From Stratiolaelaps scimitus (taxonomy: Eukaryota; Arthropoda; Arachnida; Mesostigmata; Laelapidae): DNA of 64,000 bases. The stretch lies in assembly GCA_019614645.1 (NCBI GenBank), contig JABWDB010000015.1, positions 2,170,001-2,234,000 of the forward strand, in the 5' to 3' direction. Under the pieces are notes generated by a model. It made no database searches and was not told where the DNA came from. It saw only the letters and a program-made list of their open reading frames with translations. The stretch's first letter is position 1. Every line of letters starts with the position of its first letter. The position numbers were made by a program, and so were the translations under genes. Shown here piece after piece: positions 36,524 to 52,060 of this stretch.

Positions 36524-39500
36524 TGGGTGGTGGGATCGAAGCGGTAGGAATTGTAGGGTCGAGGAATCGACTGACCGAAGCTGAGAGACCAGTTCCGCCA
36601 CCTCCGCTCCCGTAATACGCCAGCAGACATTTCCGCCGGCCGCGGAGCATCTCCCAGAGGTTCTGGCGCACCCGCGCGTTCAGGATACACTGGCAAAGAA
36701 ACACCGCTATCGCCGCCAGAGGCGTACAGATGCTGAACATTAGCCAACCGTAGATCGAGCCAGCTGCGGCGAACATCGAACTCAGCCTATGAGGAGATGG
36801 GAACAAATAAAGGATTTAGATACTAGTTCGGTCGAATCGATCGTAGTTGGCCATCAATCCCCTGTATTATAATAGCTATGAGATCTCAAGTAACCCTCGG
36901 TGCGTTCGGAGACTTGGATCGTTATGTTCCTCTGGCAGAAGACGGCATACGTTGCTGGTTCAAGCCCCGCGAAACGCATCATCATTGTATAGTAGTATCT
37001 CTATTGGATCGAACACTGCTGTAGCTATTATTAGTAAAATCGGTACGTCATTTACCAGAAGAGTGTTATGATAGGCAGCTGCGCCATGGCGAGCCAGAGC
37101 AGGAAACGGATATTTCCTAGATCCGAGATGAGTTCAACGCCTTGAACTCTCACCGAGGCCATGACCGACGCGGCGGCCAACAGGAGCGCCCCTGCTACAA
37201 GAGCGGCGACCGGACCGGCTTGCGACCACACCAACGAAGAGGCAGCTGACAGCCAACAGCTGGAAAATCGGTTTCATATCAGGTGGAATAGTGGAGAAAT
37301 ACACAAGTGTGAAAAGTCAATCGTTGACACTATTCTACCATTATGGGACGCAATGTTTCTGTTACCACCCTGATACTCGTTACAGTGGAAGACCATCGCG
37401 ATGAAGAACAAGCGTATTTTCCCCTATGAAAGTACTCCGGACGTACTCAACATCTGGCGTCAATCTTTCGATGCATGGATCCGCTTCTTAGTGGCGATGC
37501 GCTCGGTGATTAGTGGCTGGTACGAGCTACTAATACTTACAAGTTGTATCCAGCGTAGAGGTCCGATCGGATGCCGAGTGTTAGCGCGACGATGAGCGCC
37601 GGCGCTCCGTACGCCAGTGAGAAGTAGAATTTCATCGAGCCGTGATTGACATCCTTCATTTCTGTCAGCATTCGATATATGTGCAACAGATCGACCAGCA
37701 ACCACGAGAAGACCGCCAGCCAGGCGAAGTGGACCCCGATGGCCACCATGCGACAGCCTGAGGCCGAAGCAGGAGCATGCGATCTATATCGGGGAGATTG
37801 ACGAACAGCAAACGAAAGACGGGTTAGTATGATTGGCTAGGATCAGTGGTGTCTCCATTGCGCGATACGTATCAACGCCACATCGAGGGATTGTTCCGTT
37901 GAAAACAGGTGGGCTCGTGCCATGTACAGGGTGTAACCAACGTGTGATCTGAGACTGACCCGCGATATGGCTTCGCGGGAGAGAATCTCTTTAACGGCGT
38001 GGGCATCTGCCAATGGCCATGACGAGTCAAATATGAGCTGTGGTAGAATACATCTGCACAGCGGTTCGTGTGCCGATTGTTGGTTGAACAAGAGTGCGTC
38101 TCAAGACGCTGATTATAACTAGCAAGAAATCTGCTTATTGTAAATAGTGAGAAACGCCTGAAAAATCTGTTCTGCAGGGCATCCATTATCCAATCGTTGG
38201 ATCACCTAGCGCAGTCACTCCGCAGCAGCCGAAGGCAGGCTGATTGCTGTGCAATCTTTTAATTACTCACCGTATGCCGACGAGCGAGATAAGATCGACG
38301 AGGAGAAGGCAGATGATGACGTTCACGTGAATGGCGTGCGAGTTCGTCGAGTAGCCGCCTGATGCGATTGTCAATGCGATCAGCAGAGCCGCAGTTGTTG
38401 TAAGGAGAGCTGCCAGGCCGTGCGAGGATATCGGATTCGTTCGGGTCACCAGGTAAATACACAGATCAAGAGATGGTTTGAGTGAAAACAAGCTAAATAT
38501 TGTAGTATTACACAGAGATGGTAAACAGTGCCCAGTGAGCATAACAGATCTGGATGCACGTCGAAACATTCATAATCATTCGCAGTAATACAAGATAATA
38601 TACGGCTGCTATTCTAAGATAAATCTCGCCCTAGGTGGTCTGTTCGCGTCCTGTGCTCTTATAGTATGGCAGTGATTTCGGCGCTCACTGATCACCCAAC
38701 GAGCGGATCTGTTACAACTGCCCACAACGACGGTCAATAGCACTTGTAGGTTGACAACGTCAACGAACTTACCAATAGAAAATATGAGCACAACACTCGC
38801 GGACAGCTCCTGGCTGTACGAGATCTGCGTTCGAGCCAACGTGTAGCTGTCCTCAGTGAGAACGGCGAACATTGAGAGGTGATCGCACGAGCAGTTGACC
38901 CGCAACGGGTCGGAGCCCTCGACGCGGCACCCTCGTGCGGACCACTTGCCGTAGCCTGTCGCTGGCGATACGTACCAAAACACGCACTGTGCGTTGAACA
39001 GAGGAAACAATCATCGATAATGTTAGGATTTCGACAGCTGGCGAGTGACTAGACCGCGGGATCAATTGATGCCTTGTGGATCGCGGGGGAAGTGTTGAAA
39101 GGTTATCGGTGTTGTTCATCTACATATGGGAAACGATAGCACGCTTTACTAATCGTTGCTGCTAATTGCTTATAGCATACGTATTAGACTAATGACGAAT
39201 GAATACGTCTACGGTCGATAGATTGCGGGCTGTGTGTTAGGTGACGCTTCGATTACGCAACCCACCTGCGGATTTCTGGGGAATCTCTCGTGCAAGATAG
39301 GGAACGACATGTGGACCCGGCTCTCCCCAGTGAGCTGTTCAAGAAGCGCAAACTTCGAGTCGCTCTTCGCCACGGAGACGGACACGATGGCGCTGCTAAC
39401 CGATACACCGAGATTATGACTGGAAAAAGAATGAGATACAGACCACACATGAATGGCTCGCTTTGATCGCGTAGTGGTTACACAGGCATCTATGGGTGAC

Positions 39501-42500
39501 TCGATAAAAATTCGTCAGAACACACATACGCCTACACACACGATTGCCCTGCCTCGTACAGCGAGGTCGCATTCTGCTATAGTGTGATAGATAGAAGGCT
39601 TTCCTCAGCAGGACCTCAGTAAGGGAGTGTCGATACGTCGACGTTAGCTAAGCTCAATGAATGATGTCCTAAACTATGTGGCCTTAGTAGGCCCGCACTC
39701 GAAGCACATGCATCAGCTTCCTTTGAGAACTAATACGTTAGTTTTTTTTGAGAGGAGGAAATTCTCTTCAAACATTCGGGGTGGGGGAGTTGACGTGGAT
39801 GACAAAACACGTCTACCAGCTAAAACCGCCATTCTCCGCTGAGAGTCTATCTCTTCTCGAGAGGCACGATCAGTTAGTAGTGATGTTAACAACTGTACGA
39901 ATGTGCCCAATATTTCTTCGAAAATCGAAACAAACTTAAATATCGCTCACTTGATGGTCGAATCGTACATCAGCGGGTACAGGGTGCTGGCGTCGCGAAA
40001 TGCCGCAATCGAGAACAGCGCCTTGCTGTCATTTCCGTATGTATCAAGGCTCAACGCCGATAGCGGGATACCGACGCGCGGCATCCACGCGGGCAGCTTC
40101 TGAATCGGTATATTGTTGAACTTGGGCATCCTGATGAGCGGGAGCGATTTCTGACCGGTCGTGATCGAGTAGACGTACGATGACGTCGTATTATCAACGT
40201 GCAGCTCGGAGTGTGAAGCGTGATCGACACCGAAGAACGTGTTGTCGTTGAATCCGAGGAGAAAGGGCGCCGTAAACGTGTCCTCCATGTTGGCTAGCAG
40301 CCGCCGGGCGTAGGCTTCGACGCGAGCGAGGAGTCGCTCCAGCCGCATCGTCACCGGAAGCCTCTGCCACACGGGTACCAGCTTGGCGTCGGCCACCGTC
40401 GCCAGAGAGTGCATGAGGTACCTGACGAAATGTCGATCCTGGGTATGGCTGAGATTGAAGCCGCTCTGCTGCGCCTCGAACTCGAAGATGAGAGAGAGCG
40501 CCTGCGACACTGTGCGAACGTCACTTCCGTACAACTCGTTCATATTGTTGTCTAGGGCGCGCCGGAGCGCTTCGTCCAACTCTCGTGCCAGCCTTCGTGA
40601 GTTGTGCGCACGAAGCTGTATATTGGATTTCTCGATGAGAGCTAGCTCCTCGGCGAGTGGCGCCAACGGATCGGAGAGACAGTGGAAGAGATCGGGAGGC
40701 TGCCAGCCGTCATTCGGATCGCAGAATCGCGAGCACTTGCCCTGCGCCAGTGCCGGGCACACACTCAGCGCTTCGGATCCGAGTGATGTACGCGGCCACC
40801 AGACGCGCGAATGCCTCGCGCGAGGACATCCGTCGTAGATGACCTCACAGCCACGTAGCGTAACCTCGGCAAACTCGTTCGAGCAGCCATCGCAATTCTT
40901 GCCAATCACGCCCTCACGGCAACGGCACTGGCCGCCCGATGCGTCGCACTGGGGTCCGTGCGACCCGGCTGCGTAGCAGTTGCAAGGCAGGCAGGTGCTC
41001 TGCTCCGGAGCGAAGTAGTGGTTCTCCTCACAGACGCAATCGCCCGTCGTCTTGTCGCAGTTCGACGAGTAGCCCTTGTGCACGTCACACTGGCACGGCC
41101 CACAGAACGGCGGAGTGCCCCACCAATTCGCCGGGCAGTGCTCAATCATCGTCATCTCGCAGCGTTCACCATAATGTTTCGCATCGCACAGGCACTGATA
41201 GCCGCGCTCGCTCGAGGGCGCCGTCACACAACTTGACGTCGTGTTGTGCTCGCACGGATTCAGCGAACAGATGGGCAGGCATTGGCTGCCGACGAAGCCG
41301 GGCTTACAGTTACACCGGAAACCCTCGAAGGTGTTCTCGCAGGTGGAGCTATCTGGGCACGGGCTCGAGGCGCAGGCGTCCTGTATACTACAGCCTCGGA
41401 ATACGTTGCGCTCCGACGATGGCTCGCGGTACGCATCGCGCTGGTTGCCAATGCGTATGTTCTCTATGCAACCGCGGAACGGGTAGAAATCGCCACTTTC
41501 GTGGCCACCTACCCACACGTCCCCGATGTAATGTCCAGCAGGACTCTGATGCGTGTGACGTTCCGAGCGGTAATGGTCGCCGTCTACGGACAGGCCGAGA
41601 ACGTTGGCGTTCCACCAGAAGTGCAGCTGATGCCATTCGCCGTCAGCGGCCGACAGGTGGGGCACAGAAACCTTCGAGTCATCGATGGCCGCCACAAGCG
41701 ACCCGTTGACAACTTGCAGGACGAAGCGTTTCTCGTTGCCACCCAACTCGATCAGAAGTAATAGGCCCTGCCGATGCCTCGTCCGGAGGGATAGACGAAT
41801 GCTCCACGGAATATCGATTGGACGTAGGGAGGACTTGAACGTCAGATGGCCGTCGCCGTGAAATCTAGAAAGAATAAATAAATAGCAAATGAGTCAGCAG
41901 CTGTGATCGACTATACCCACCCTATATCATTGATCTACAACGTATGCGGAGTGTACGCGGACTCGCGATTTACACTAACTAGCTTAACTTAATCAACGCA
42001 GTTAAATTAAGCGTTATATTGGTACGCTTCTGTCCTGGCCTGCTGTCGAATACGTTGGCTGATATTCGTCGCGGCTGCGCCTTTCCCAACCAACCGTTAT
42101 AAACCAAAGTGCTTGTCGAGTCGACGAAAATCCCGTTTAAGGTGGCACTACGTAATGAATTCGTACCATTGACGTGAAGCGTTGTCAAAGGCCGTGACTA
42201 GGAATAATTCAAAATATGAACCAGATAAGAAGACGCTGTTGCCCCATGACTGTAAAAGCCTGAATGATTGTAAAGGCGTAGCCTAAACATACCCGCTCAT
42301 TCACCCGGTTCACTATCAGCTCACCAGAGTGCGTGACCGCCGTGATAGGCACTATAAAAAGGCCTGAGAATACCAAAATCGCCAAAACGACCGTCTCCAC
42401 CCCTTCTCAATATAGGGTGGGCGTCGAAGCAGCGGTAAACCACGTTTACCGTATGGACACCCACGATGCGACTGAGGCCACTTTGATAAGAGCCGCCGAA

Positions 42501-45500
42501 AGGGAGCTCTTATCAAAGTGGCCTAAATATTGCTCCTAGCTATGAGACAACACGACCTGGTCGGCAGTCGGAAGGTTACGTGAAGGTCACGTTCTATAAG
42601 GGTAATACCTTCCCTTGTGTGTCCCCACAAGGTCGGCAGACTCCCAAGAGCAGAATTTTTATAAACGCCAACAGCTATCCAGAAGGGCCAACACTATTGA
42701 TGTGGTGCTATTGTAGCCTAACTGAGACGTATCCATTTTGTCAGGCGCGTACGACATATCCATTCATCTACAGGTTCGAGCCCCGCTGCGTGGTGACATA
42801 TAAGAGAGCTTAAGCATTGTAAAATTGCAGCTCCTTTAATAAACCAATATACCTTTTTACCTTTACGTCATATACATTTATATAAAAAAAAAATGAAAGA
42901 AACAAACAGCTGATGTTGCCGGACAACAACTGACCTGTACGGCTCGACGCGGTCCTGACATTCCGATCCTCCGAATCCGTCGGGGCAGTTGCATTTGTAT
43001 CCACTCCATGACTCATAGCATGTAGCGCCATTCAGACACGGATCGATATGACAGAATCCTCGGCGAGATGGACAGCCGGCGATGGTTAGGTTATTTGCTA
43101 CGAACTGATTCAGATCGATTAGCTCGTGATCGATGTAAAGATCACGTACACAGCCGATGAAGTCGCGATTTTGCACGGGGAAATTGGACATGATCTGAGG
43201 TAGACCGCCCAACTGAAGAGGACCGGTCAGATCGAGGAAGCGGTAACAGCTCTCCATGGGATCGGAACATTTCTGGTCAAGGCGTAACTGGCCTCGGCTT
43301 GCGCACTGAAAATGCATGCATACGATTTAAATGTAGTGTTTATCAATGTTGTGCGCACCGAGGATAGGCCGGAGATCTCGAAGAGTACAAAACGTAAAAT
43401 TTTCTTTTTTAAAATCACCATTTTATCAGTAAACGCTTAGCCTAGTAATCTTGTGGTTTTTCAAAAAAAAACAATTACCTACGTTAGACGATTCTTCTGT
43501 ATTATACCAGATTACGTAACACTTAGCTACACTTTAGCCTGAAGCTGCCAGCAGATTGCAATGTATTAATTGCCTGTATACTATCTCTATATAAACGATC
43601 CCTAACACCTGATACGATCGCGGTCTAAACAACCTACCTGATAATTATTATCATTCCCGAGTCTCTCCGCCACAACAGGGTCACAGCCGTCAACGGAGAG
43701 CGACGCCATCCTCTCATGATAGTTGACGTGTGCCGTATGCCAATTGCCATCATTTAGGCCGGTCTTGACAGCAGTAACAGCCGTCGCTGCCTGGCCACCT
43801 GTCGAATAGCTAAACACCAGCTGACCATCGACAAGCTCCATGGCAATAAAGTCGTTCTTGTCATTGTATCGCCCGTTGTAAAACAATAGCCCATTCTGAT
43901 TCGGTGTGGCAAAAGAGATTTTCATTGAAAAGCGATGGCGCCTCTTCAACGAAGGGAACGTCACGTATGTCCCTCGCTGGGGGAAGCTCCGGCCCCGCAG
44001 GCGGCACATGTCGTCCAGTGTGGAGTCGCTCGCGGTGCAATGGTTGGCCCCCGACGATGACGAATTGGTCCGGCCAGCTACCTCGCAGTTCTTCCCGTGG
44101 AAATTGTTCACACACTCGCAATAGTATCCGCCCTCGGTTTGCACGCAGTAGCCGCCATTTCTGCATGGACTTGAGTAGCAGAAATTCACCTCGGTATCGC
44201 AGTCGAAACGGTGCTTCATCCCAGCAAAGCCTACCGGGCACACGCATTGGAACGTGTTCGACGGCTGAATTGGACGGAAGAGAATGCGGTCGGACGCGAT
44301 GAAATCGCCAGCAGCCTTGAATTTGAGGATCGGCTCGCAGCTTTCGAAATTAAGGCACGGCTCAGTCGAGCAGGGGTAGTCGTCAAAGGGAAGGACTTCG
44401 ATGTCGCTCAGCCTGTGCAGGACACTCCTGCCGAGGTACATCCGCTCTTGGATATACTGCGAACTGTAGAGGTCCTCATGGCCGCGATTCTTGATGACGG
44501 AAAAGGACACGTTCAAAATGTCCGAAGTGTCCTGCTGAACATTAAAGAGGAAAATATTCTCTTTGGGGCAAGGCACAACAGCACTGAGGGCGGATATAAA
44601 CGACTCGAACGCGGGCGACAGGAACTGTTCAACGGTCATGTCCTGCATGCGTATCGTAATCGAGTTATTCAGCATCGCCTCGGATATCCAGCGAACCTGA
44701 AGCTTGCAGGTGGCTGACACCTCGTTGATGCCGTCGAAGACCGACACCTGAAAGTCGGCGTCGATCGCCACATCGGTGTTGAGGTTTGGCGAAAGCTTAA
44801 TTTCTCCCGAAGTCTCATTCAACTCGAGTAGATTAGCCCGATTGCCGGACGTGAACTTGTAATGCAGGGCGTCGCTCACATCGGGATCATTCGCAGGAAT
44901 CCTACCAATGGGTCCCGTCGGAAAGAAGTTCTTGAAGTTGTTAAAGACGATCAGGAAGTTCTTGAGAACTGGTGCGTTGTCGTTGATATCTGTCACCCAA
45001 ATCTCGACCTGGGCATCGGTTCGCAATGGGGGACTCGATGCTCTCACCGAAAAAATATAGCGTTTCTTCGGTCCCTCGTAGTCGAACTCCACCCGACTCA
45101 CAATGTCCACAGGTCCGGAGGGCTTTGAGATCAACGAAAAGCTATCGGCGTCCGGTCCGCCGACAATCGAATAAGTAACCTGAGCATTGGGTCCTTCGTC
45201 AGGGTCTTTCGCCTCAATCGTGCCAATCACAGAGCCTAACGGCACGTTCTCCGGTACGAATATCTGAATTTTGTCCGAGTCAAATCTCGGCGGCGAGTCG
45301 TTGATATCCTGGACGAATACGGTGATGGGTACGGTGCTCGACAGCTGCGGGCTTCCTCGGTCGACAGCGACAGCCTTCAACTGGTACATCGCCACGGCCT
45401 CACGATCCAAGTGCTTAGCCGTTCGAACCAGTCCCGAGGTCGGATCGATGCTGAATGCACCCTGTCCGTCATCGCCGCCGGTAAACGTGTACCTAAAATT

Positions 45501-48428
45501 TCGTTCGTTAGATACTCGTACAACGCATCCTGACAATTAGCGACGCTAAGGCAAATGAACCTAGTAAAATATCCGCGGTAAACCTAATGTGATAACACGC
45601 AGCGCATAGTAAAGCCCTTCTTCTTGTACATGGCCAGCTATAGTGGGCCCGAAAAGCAACAATGCGAGCGATAGACAAAACCAACACCACCATCTCTTCA
45701 TCATTATAATGCTATGAGACGTTTTGTTCTGTCGCGACACCACTACGCACCTGACTTGAGCGTTGAGACCGAGGTCCTCATCAGATGCCGACACCTGTAC
45801 GATGGAGGTGCCTATTAAGGCGTCCTCCGATACATCACTCGTATACGAGCCCATTGCGAATTTCGGCGCGTTGTCATTCACGTCCATGATCTCAATCTCG
45901 ACACTGGTGCTGTCCGACAGCGGGGGTCGTCCCTCATCCTGTGCGGTGACCACAAGCGTATATCCGGACACCGACTCGCGGTCGAGTGGTGCCGATGTGA
46001 CGACGGCTCCAGTGTCCGGTTCGATCTTGAACGCACTAACGGCGTCCTCGAGCGTATACGTGACGCGCGCATTGTGGCCCACGTCGTTGTCAAGCGCCTC
46101 GATAACGAGTACCGTCGTGCCAACCGGCGTGTCCTCCGGTATCGACGCCGAGTACGGCGTCTTTACGAACGTCGGCCGGTGGTTGTTGGCGTCTGTTGCG
46201 CGTTGACGTGAGTCCGTTCGTGGATTGAGGTGGAAAGACGTTCAGGATGTTGGAAATGGACCAACGTAAGAAGGGGACCGATATATTTGTATTGTGATTC
46301 TTGTATTGTTGTCGTATTGATTCGTTCACGAAGTGCTGTGAAGACCATCGCGGAACCTCACCTGTGATGTTGATGTTGAGAATCGCGGTGTCCGTACGGC
46401 CGCCCGAGTCCGACACAACAATAGAGAGGGCGAACCGGTTCTCCAGTTTGTAGTCCAGCGGTTGGGCAATCGAAACGATGCCAGCCCCGTTCTGCGAGAT
46501 GATCCCTAATATATACGACGACCGAAATCACCACAGGATGACCATGTACCGTCAGATATGTGTGCAAATGAATTACTAAAAACGCTGACTAACTGCCAAA
46601 TGTAATGATTATGAATTATTAATAATTAGTTGATAATTACAACTCTAAATGTAAATGACACACGATTGGTACTACAAAATGTACGAATATATCATGTCGG
46701 TGTACGTTACAAAGAACAAATTCATATCGGCGCTGTTTTTTTCCCCTCGGCAAAAGCTTAAACTCGCCAGAGAATCACCGTTCATTACACAATTAGCCCC
46801 AAGTAACGCCACCGATACTCTATGACTGCAGCTCGATATTCCCCAGGAATATCGAGCGGCAGGCTGCCTGTATCAGATATCAACAGAAGCTGGCAATTAC
46901 GGCTGACTTGTTGCGAGGGTACAAATCCACAAGCGCCACGACAACAAGTGTTTTTTGCTTCGACGATTCATCGACAACAATATTGTAACACCTCTGCATC
47001 GCTCGGGGCCAATCGCCCCAGAGTGACAGCGCGGCGGTTCCAAACGGCGGCGGCGGCGACGGCAACATGGACGCGAAGAGCGCGTATGGACAAAGAAGAT
47101 CACCAGCGTCTTCACGGCTCATTATTATTCTTCTCCTCCTTGCCCTCTGTTGTTTTTTTATGGCGCGCAACGATTGACTGACAACCGTCACAAAATATCG
47201 ACGAAGCGATCAAGTGAACGGACGCTGGTCCGGTGGTAGCCGTCAAGCCGTCGGACTTGACGAGAGCCTTTAATTACAGACACGTCTTCTTCTTCTTTAA
47301 CTGTTCAGAGGGCGCATCGCTTTTCAACTTTTGTCTTCAGATTCACACGCATATCACCATACTTCCCTGGCCCCCCGTCACTATTCAGCATGTATATGTG
47401 AGGGGCGGCTGTCAAAATCGTTACCATTATTATTATTATTATTATTATTATAATCACTATGGCACATTGACACGCCAATCGTGCCAATGTGTCAAGAGCG
47501 AACACATCACGTTTGACATCGATCATGAAGGGCGTGAGTGCGTAGCAACTCGTATTCCACAGTGGCCCCTTTGTCGTCGAAACCCTTAGGCGCAGTCAGC
47601 CGCTAACTGCGGGATTGCCCATCGTCTCAACATTCTCTGCTGTCACGTAACATGCGGCGTCGTACCACGAACCTCTACGAAGCGTGTTTGCCCTTGCTGT
47701 AACCTCGCTCAATCCCTAACCTCCCTCTGTTTCCCGGTTTGTTTCTTGTTAGTAAACCTTCCCATTATCTATAGTATCATTAGGATAATCCTCATGAAGA
47801 TCCAACCCGGTATTTTCTGCTGTATCTATCACGTTTTCTATACGCGCCACCACGGTGCCGAGGGGATGATTTCGCGCGCGAATGAGACAGGCCTCTGTCC
47901 ATTCGAGATATCGGGTAACTTTCTTGGGATTTCTCTCGTATCTCATTTTGTTATCAACATTAACCAATAACGATGGACACGGATGTGCTTACAGGCGGGA
48001 TTCTAGTTTACGGCGACGAACGGAACGAATTCCGATGCGAGAAATATCGACCATTCGGGTCGCAGCGAGCTGCTGGTGCCGAGTCTTGATGGCGGAGAAT
48101 GCGCCGAGGTAATTGCATAGCGAATATAACGAAGGTATTCTTTTCTCGATAATAATTATATTCCGGTGCTTTATCAGATCTAGTTCAGCCATACGGCTAT
48201 ATCCATTAACCTATACGAGAGCTGGCCGAACAACGATAGCTATAATGGAATCAACGCAATAAGCGGATTTCCAGCCGTTCGCGGGAAAATGCTGCTTAAA
48301 TACTCTACGTATAGCTGGCGAAATATCATCATCATGGCCAAAATTTTAAATGGGCTAGAAGGAGCTTTCTGCTGATTAGACAGTCATGGCTTTTTATAAG
48401 AACATTACCAAAAAAAAAGAAAAAAAAA

Positions 48429-48459
<31 letters not shown>

Positions 48460-51400
48460 ACGTTACGCAACGCGCCATATTGCCCGATTGTCCGAGCACC
48501 CTGTATATACATACACATTTCTAAAGCTAAACTTTCATAATATAATACCGCTTTAAATCCATCCAAACGCACGGGACGTATACGCATATACTCAGCTACG
48601 CCCCGATATGGCGCATAGCTATGCAGAACATTAGTAGGTATAGGGAGTGATCGACGAAAACTGAACAACACACATAGCACTCACCGAATCGATCCCGATG
48701 ATTTCCGTTGGCGATGTGATACTGGAGCCGGTTGTCCCGGTCCGGGTCATGAGCCGTCAATGTGAGAACGGGCGTCCCCGGAGGATCTTTCTCTGATACG
48801 ACGGCGCTATAGCTTCGCTCCTCGAAACGGGGATCGTTGTCGTTGACATCTTGTACGGACAAAATGACGCCGGCAGAGGCACTTCGTTGCGGTATCCCGT
48901 TGTCTCGAGCGACGACGGAGAAGCGATATTCGACTCGCCTCTCGTGGTCCAACGGCGTCTGGACGCGAACCTGTTACCACCGGGATGAAAAGCGAACGAC
49001 CCGGTGAACAACGAGATGTGTCGGAAGAATCAGTTCACGTATGATGATCATGATGAGAGATTGATATGGAGCAGCGGGTTAGTCTGATCGCGGAACAAAG
49101 TCGCAGATGAGACGAGCGTATGTCTATGCAAGGGCTGACATGTCCAAGGGCTGAGATTAGTGATGTAGCGTTCGACAACGACGACGATGACGACAAAGGG
49201 GGAGGAATCGTGGATAGTAATGAGAAGTAATTTTTGTACCTCGCCACGGCTGACGAGACCCCCTGAATGCAATTAGACATGAGCAGTCGGCACAAGGTGT
49301 TGCATCTGTATATATATATATATTTTTTTTTTATACGACACTGTGCAGACTCGCCTTTAAAGTAAAGGCACGCTTCGATCTCTCAGATCTATAATAGAAA
49401 TAGGACACACATTAGCGAAGAGTGCGAAATTTGAAGAAGGAGGCGCGAAAATGAACACAACTTTCCCTCTTACGAAACGTTCATTAACGACTCAGCTCAA
49501 TGCTAGACTTGGCTCGCAGCGGATACCAATAATGTCAGCATTCACTATTCGTTGCATTTGTCTTCGCTGTCATCGAATGGGCACACGACCCATTAAAAGG
49601 TCTAAAAACTATGATCCTGCAAGGGTAACGGGGCGCAGTAGACGTTCCAGCCAAACGAACTCAAATAATGAAATCATAAAAGAACGAGGACGATCGAGAT
49701 GGACAACTAACAACCCGACCAACAAAACTGCTACATACGCCCCTCGCTAGATATCATCCCGGGATGAAGCTGTCGTGCAGATTTGAGCATCGCCACTAAT
49801 TAGGCCGCGAAAACAAACGCACTAAGCAGCATCGACGTTACATCGATTTATCAGAATATCTGTGTACGCCTACTATCAATCGTGATGATGAAGATATCGC
49901 CTTGTATATGAATTATTTACTTATTTCATATAACGGCGCTGCTATGAGGCAACGGTGACGACGTGGACGTCATGTGTCCGGGAAGGTCTTCTATAAGGTA
50001 AGACGAACATTTCTCGCCATCATTAGTATCTGTATTTAATTATGCCACAAGCATAAGCACCACCACAGCCACTACGCGTCAACTCGCTCTCACGTATTTT
50101 TGCTCGTCTTGGCTGAAGTGACGTATTTGACGGAAGCTTGAGTGACGATGTCATATGAGAGGCGTACTCGGGATGTGTAATCGATGTAATTACCCCGGAT
50201 CGCACTGCATGAAATATTGTGACAGGTCCCGCGATGATAAATTGTTGTTGTGAATACGTATTATGCCGACTATGTGCTGCTGTCGCATCTACCGCCGGGG
50301 TAGGTTTGGGAGACAGCGTATGTTCGGACAGCGGCTTCGGCCCGTGAAGTGGTGATGGATCAGTGATTAGTGAGATCAATGATTGACTCCTCTCCGTTAA
50401 TAGCTACTGGCCAGCTAATATAGTAGCCTGCGGAAATAACAAGAGAGTATCATTGCAAGGGACAGGAGCGGGAATGCCCAACAGCGAACCACTATATGTA
50501 GTTAGCTCCTAGAGTTGTATTCTGGCTTTAGTGTTGTTTCAGTGTACGAGATGAACGTTCGGAAGGGTTCGCTGACAAGGCGGTGCTTCTGGACATCGTT
50601 TAGCAATTTCTCCATGGTCAGACAGTGATTACTACAATATGCCGTGGTAGCATATAATGCACAGAGTATGGCAGACGTGTCGGATCACTTAGCGGTGCGC
50701 ACATCACATTGAACCCGAACATAGGTAAGGGCTGTCCAGAATATAAATGCTTCATCGAATATTCGAAATATATATTATATATTGTTCGGCTTATTATTTA
50801 CAACGGACTACTGGCCTGGTCGCTTTACGTTGGAGCTATTTTTTTTAAAATTGTTCAGCCAGTGAAAGCCTTCGAGGAGGTAGGCGCGCTGGCTGGAAGT
50901 CGAACGGAAGTCTGTAAAGGACGCGGCCTGTATTTCCTCTACAATGCACAGATGAGTAGAAGCCTACATTTAATCTTGTTTCTCAATAGAGAGCTCGCCC
51001 CACAGATAACCACGACATCTGATAATAAATTTTCCGGGCTAACCCACCGCCAACATCTATGAGCATAACTACTATAGTAGCGAGTCGCTTTTCTCCTTGT
51101 CCAGGAAGCTGAACAACGATTAATCTATTTGTATTTTGCGTATGCATAGATAAGCACGTCTAACAAGCAAACATAAACATGGGGAAGGCCTACTATACAA
51201 GTCTCCCCGTCAAGCGTCCGTTGCGGTTACTATCAGCAAAATCACTAATTTAGCGAAACCGCCATGCTCCGTCGCGATCAAACGCCAGCGTGACAACGCC
51301 ATCCCCGACGATTGACAATCCGTCCACCTGACAGTCTCCCGTATCCATTAGACGACTAGTAGATCACAAAAACATCGACAACTATACTGCCGGGCGGCCC

Positions 51401-52019
51401 CACTCCATCCGTTTCTATTCGGCTAAATAATGGCCAACTTCATCGACGAATTGTATTATGTGTATATATTTTGCCATGTGTTTAGACACATATTCACAGA
51501 CACACACACAGACACATACACAGGCACGAAGATAAGCTGCTGTAAAACCGGCCCATATTATAGCTCTATCCACATCATTCCCGCGCGTTTGTCTCGTCGG
51601 CCACGATACCATTATTATCAGGTCTGGCCAGAGTAGATCTACGCACAGTAATATCACAATGCATCTACCACGGTACATATATATGTTTATATATATTTAT
51701 ATATAAATATATATATATATATATATCAAATGATAGTGACTTCATTCTTTGTTAGTCATCAACATCATTGTGGTCGCCGTCTTCTGCAGTTGCAATGCAT
51801 CGGCCAATTGCAGAAGCAACTGTTCGAATCTTGCTCGATGCGCGTCTGTGCGTTCATCACATTTGCGTGAGCCACCGCGGACGACGTCGGCAGGCAACGA
51901 GGCCAAGCGCAGAGCGAACTTTTCTTAGCGCACAACCACCCTCCTTCGGACTTCTCATCGCCGATTGCACAGTGGACACTGTATGATAAACAGCACACAC
52001 ACAAGCAGCCGAACCGCAC

Positions 52020-52060
<41 letters not shown>

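Noticed and set aside
36890..36985. tRNA gene
   Set aside because: Only a B-box-like motif is visible. No complete cloverleaf could be drawn.
40939..41761. Plus-strand frames of up to 256 codons
   Set aside because: Reverse-strand shadows of the EGF and laminin modules of stan exon 13.
42773..42783. tRNA gene at a B-box match
   Set aside because: The preceding sequence lacks an A box at the right distance and an acceptor stem.
50709..51062. 117-codon plus-strand frame in stan intron 7
   Set aside because: It overlaps a weak family A repeat end near 51033-51060 and has no domain. Likely chance.
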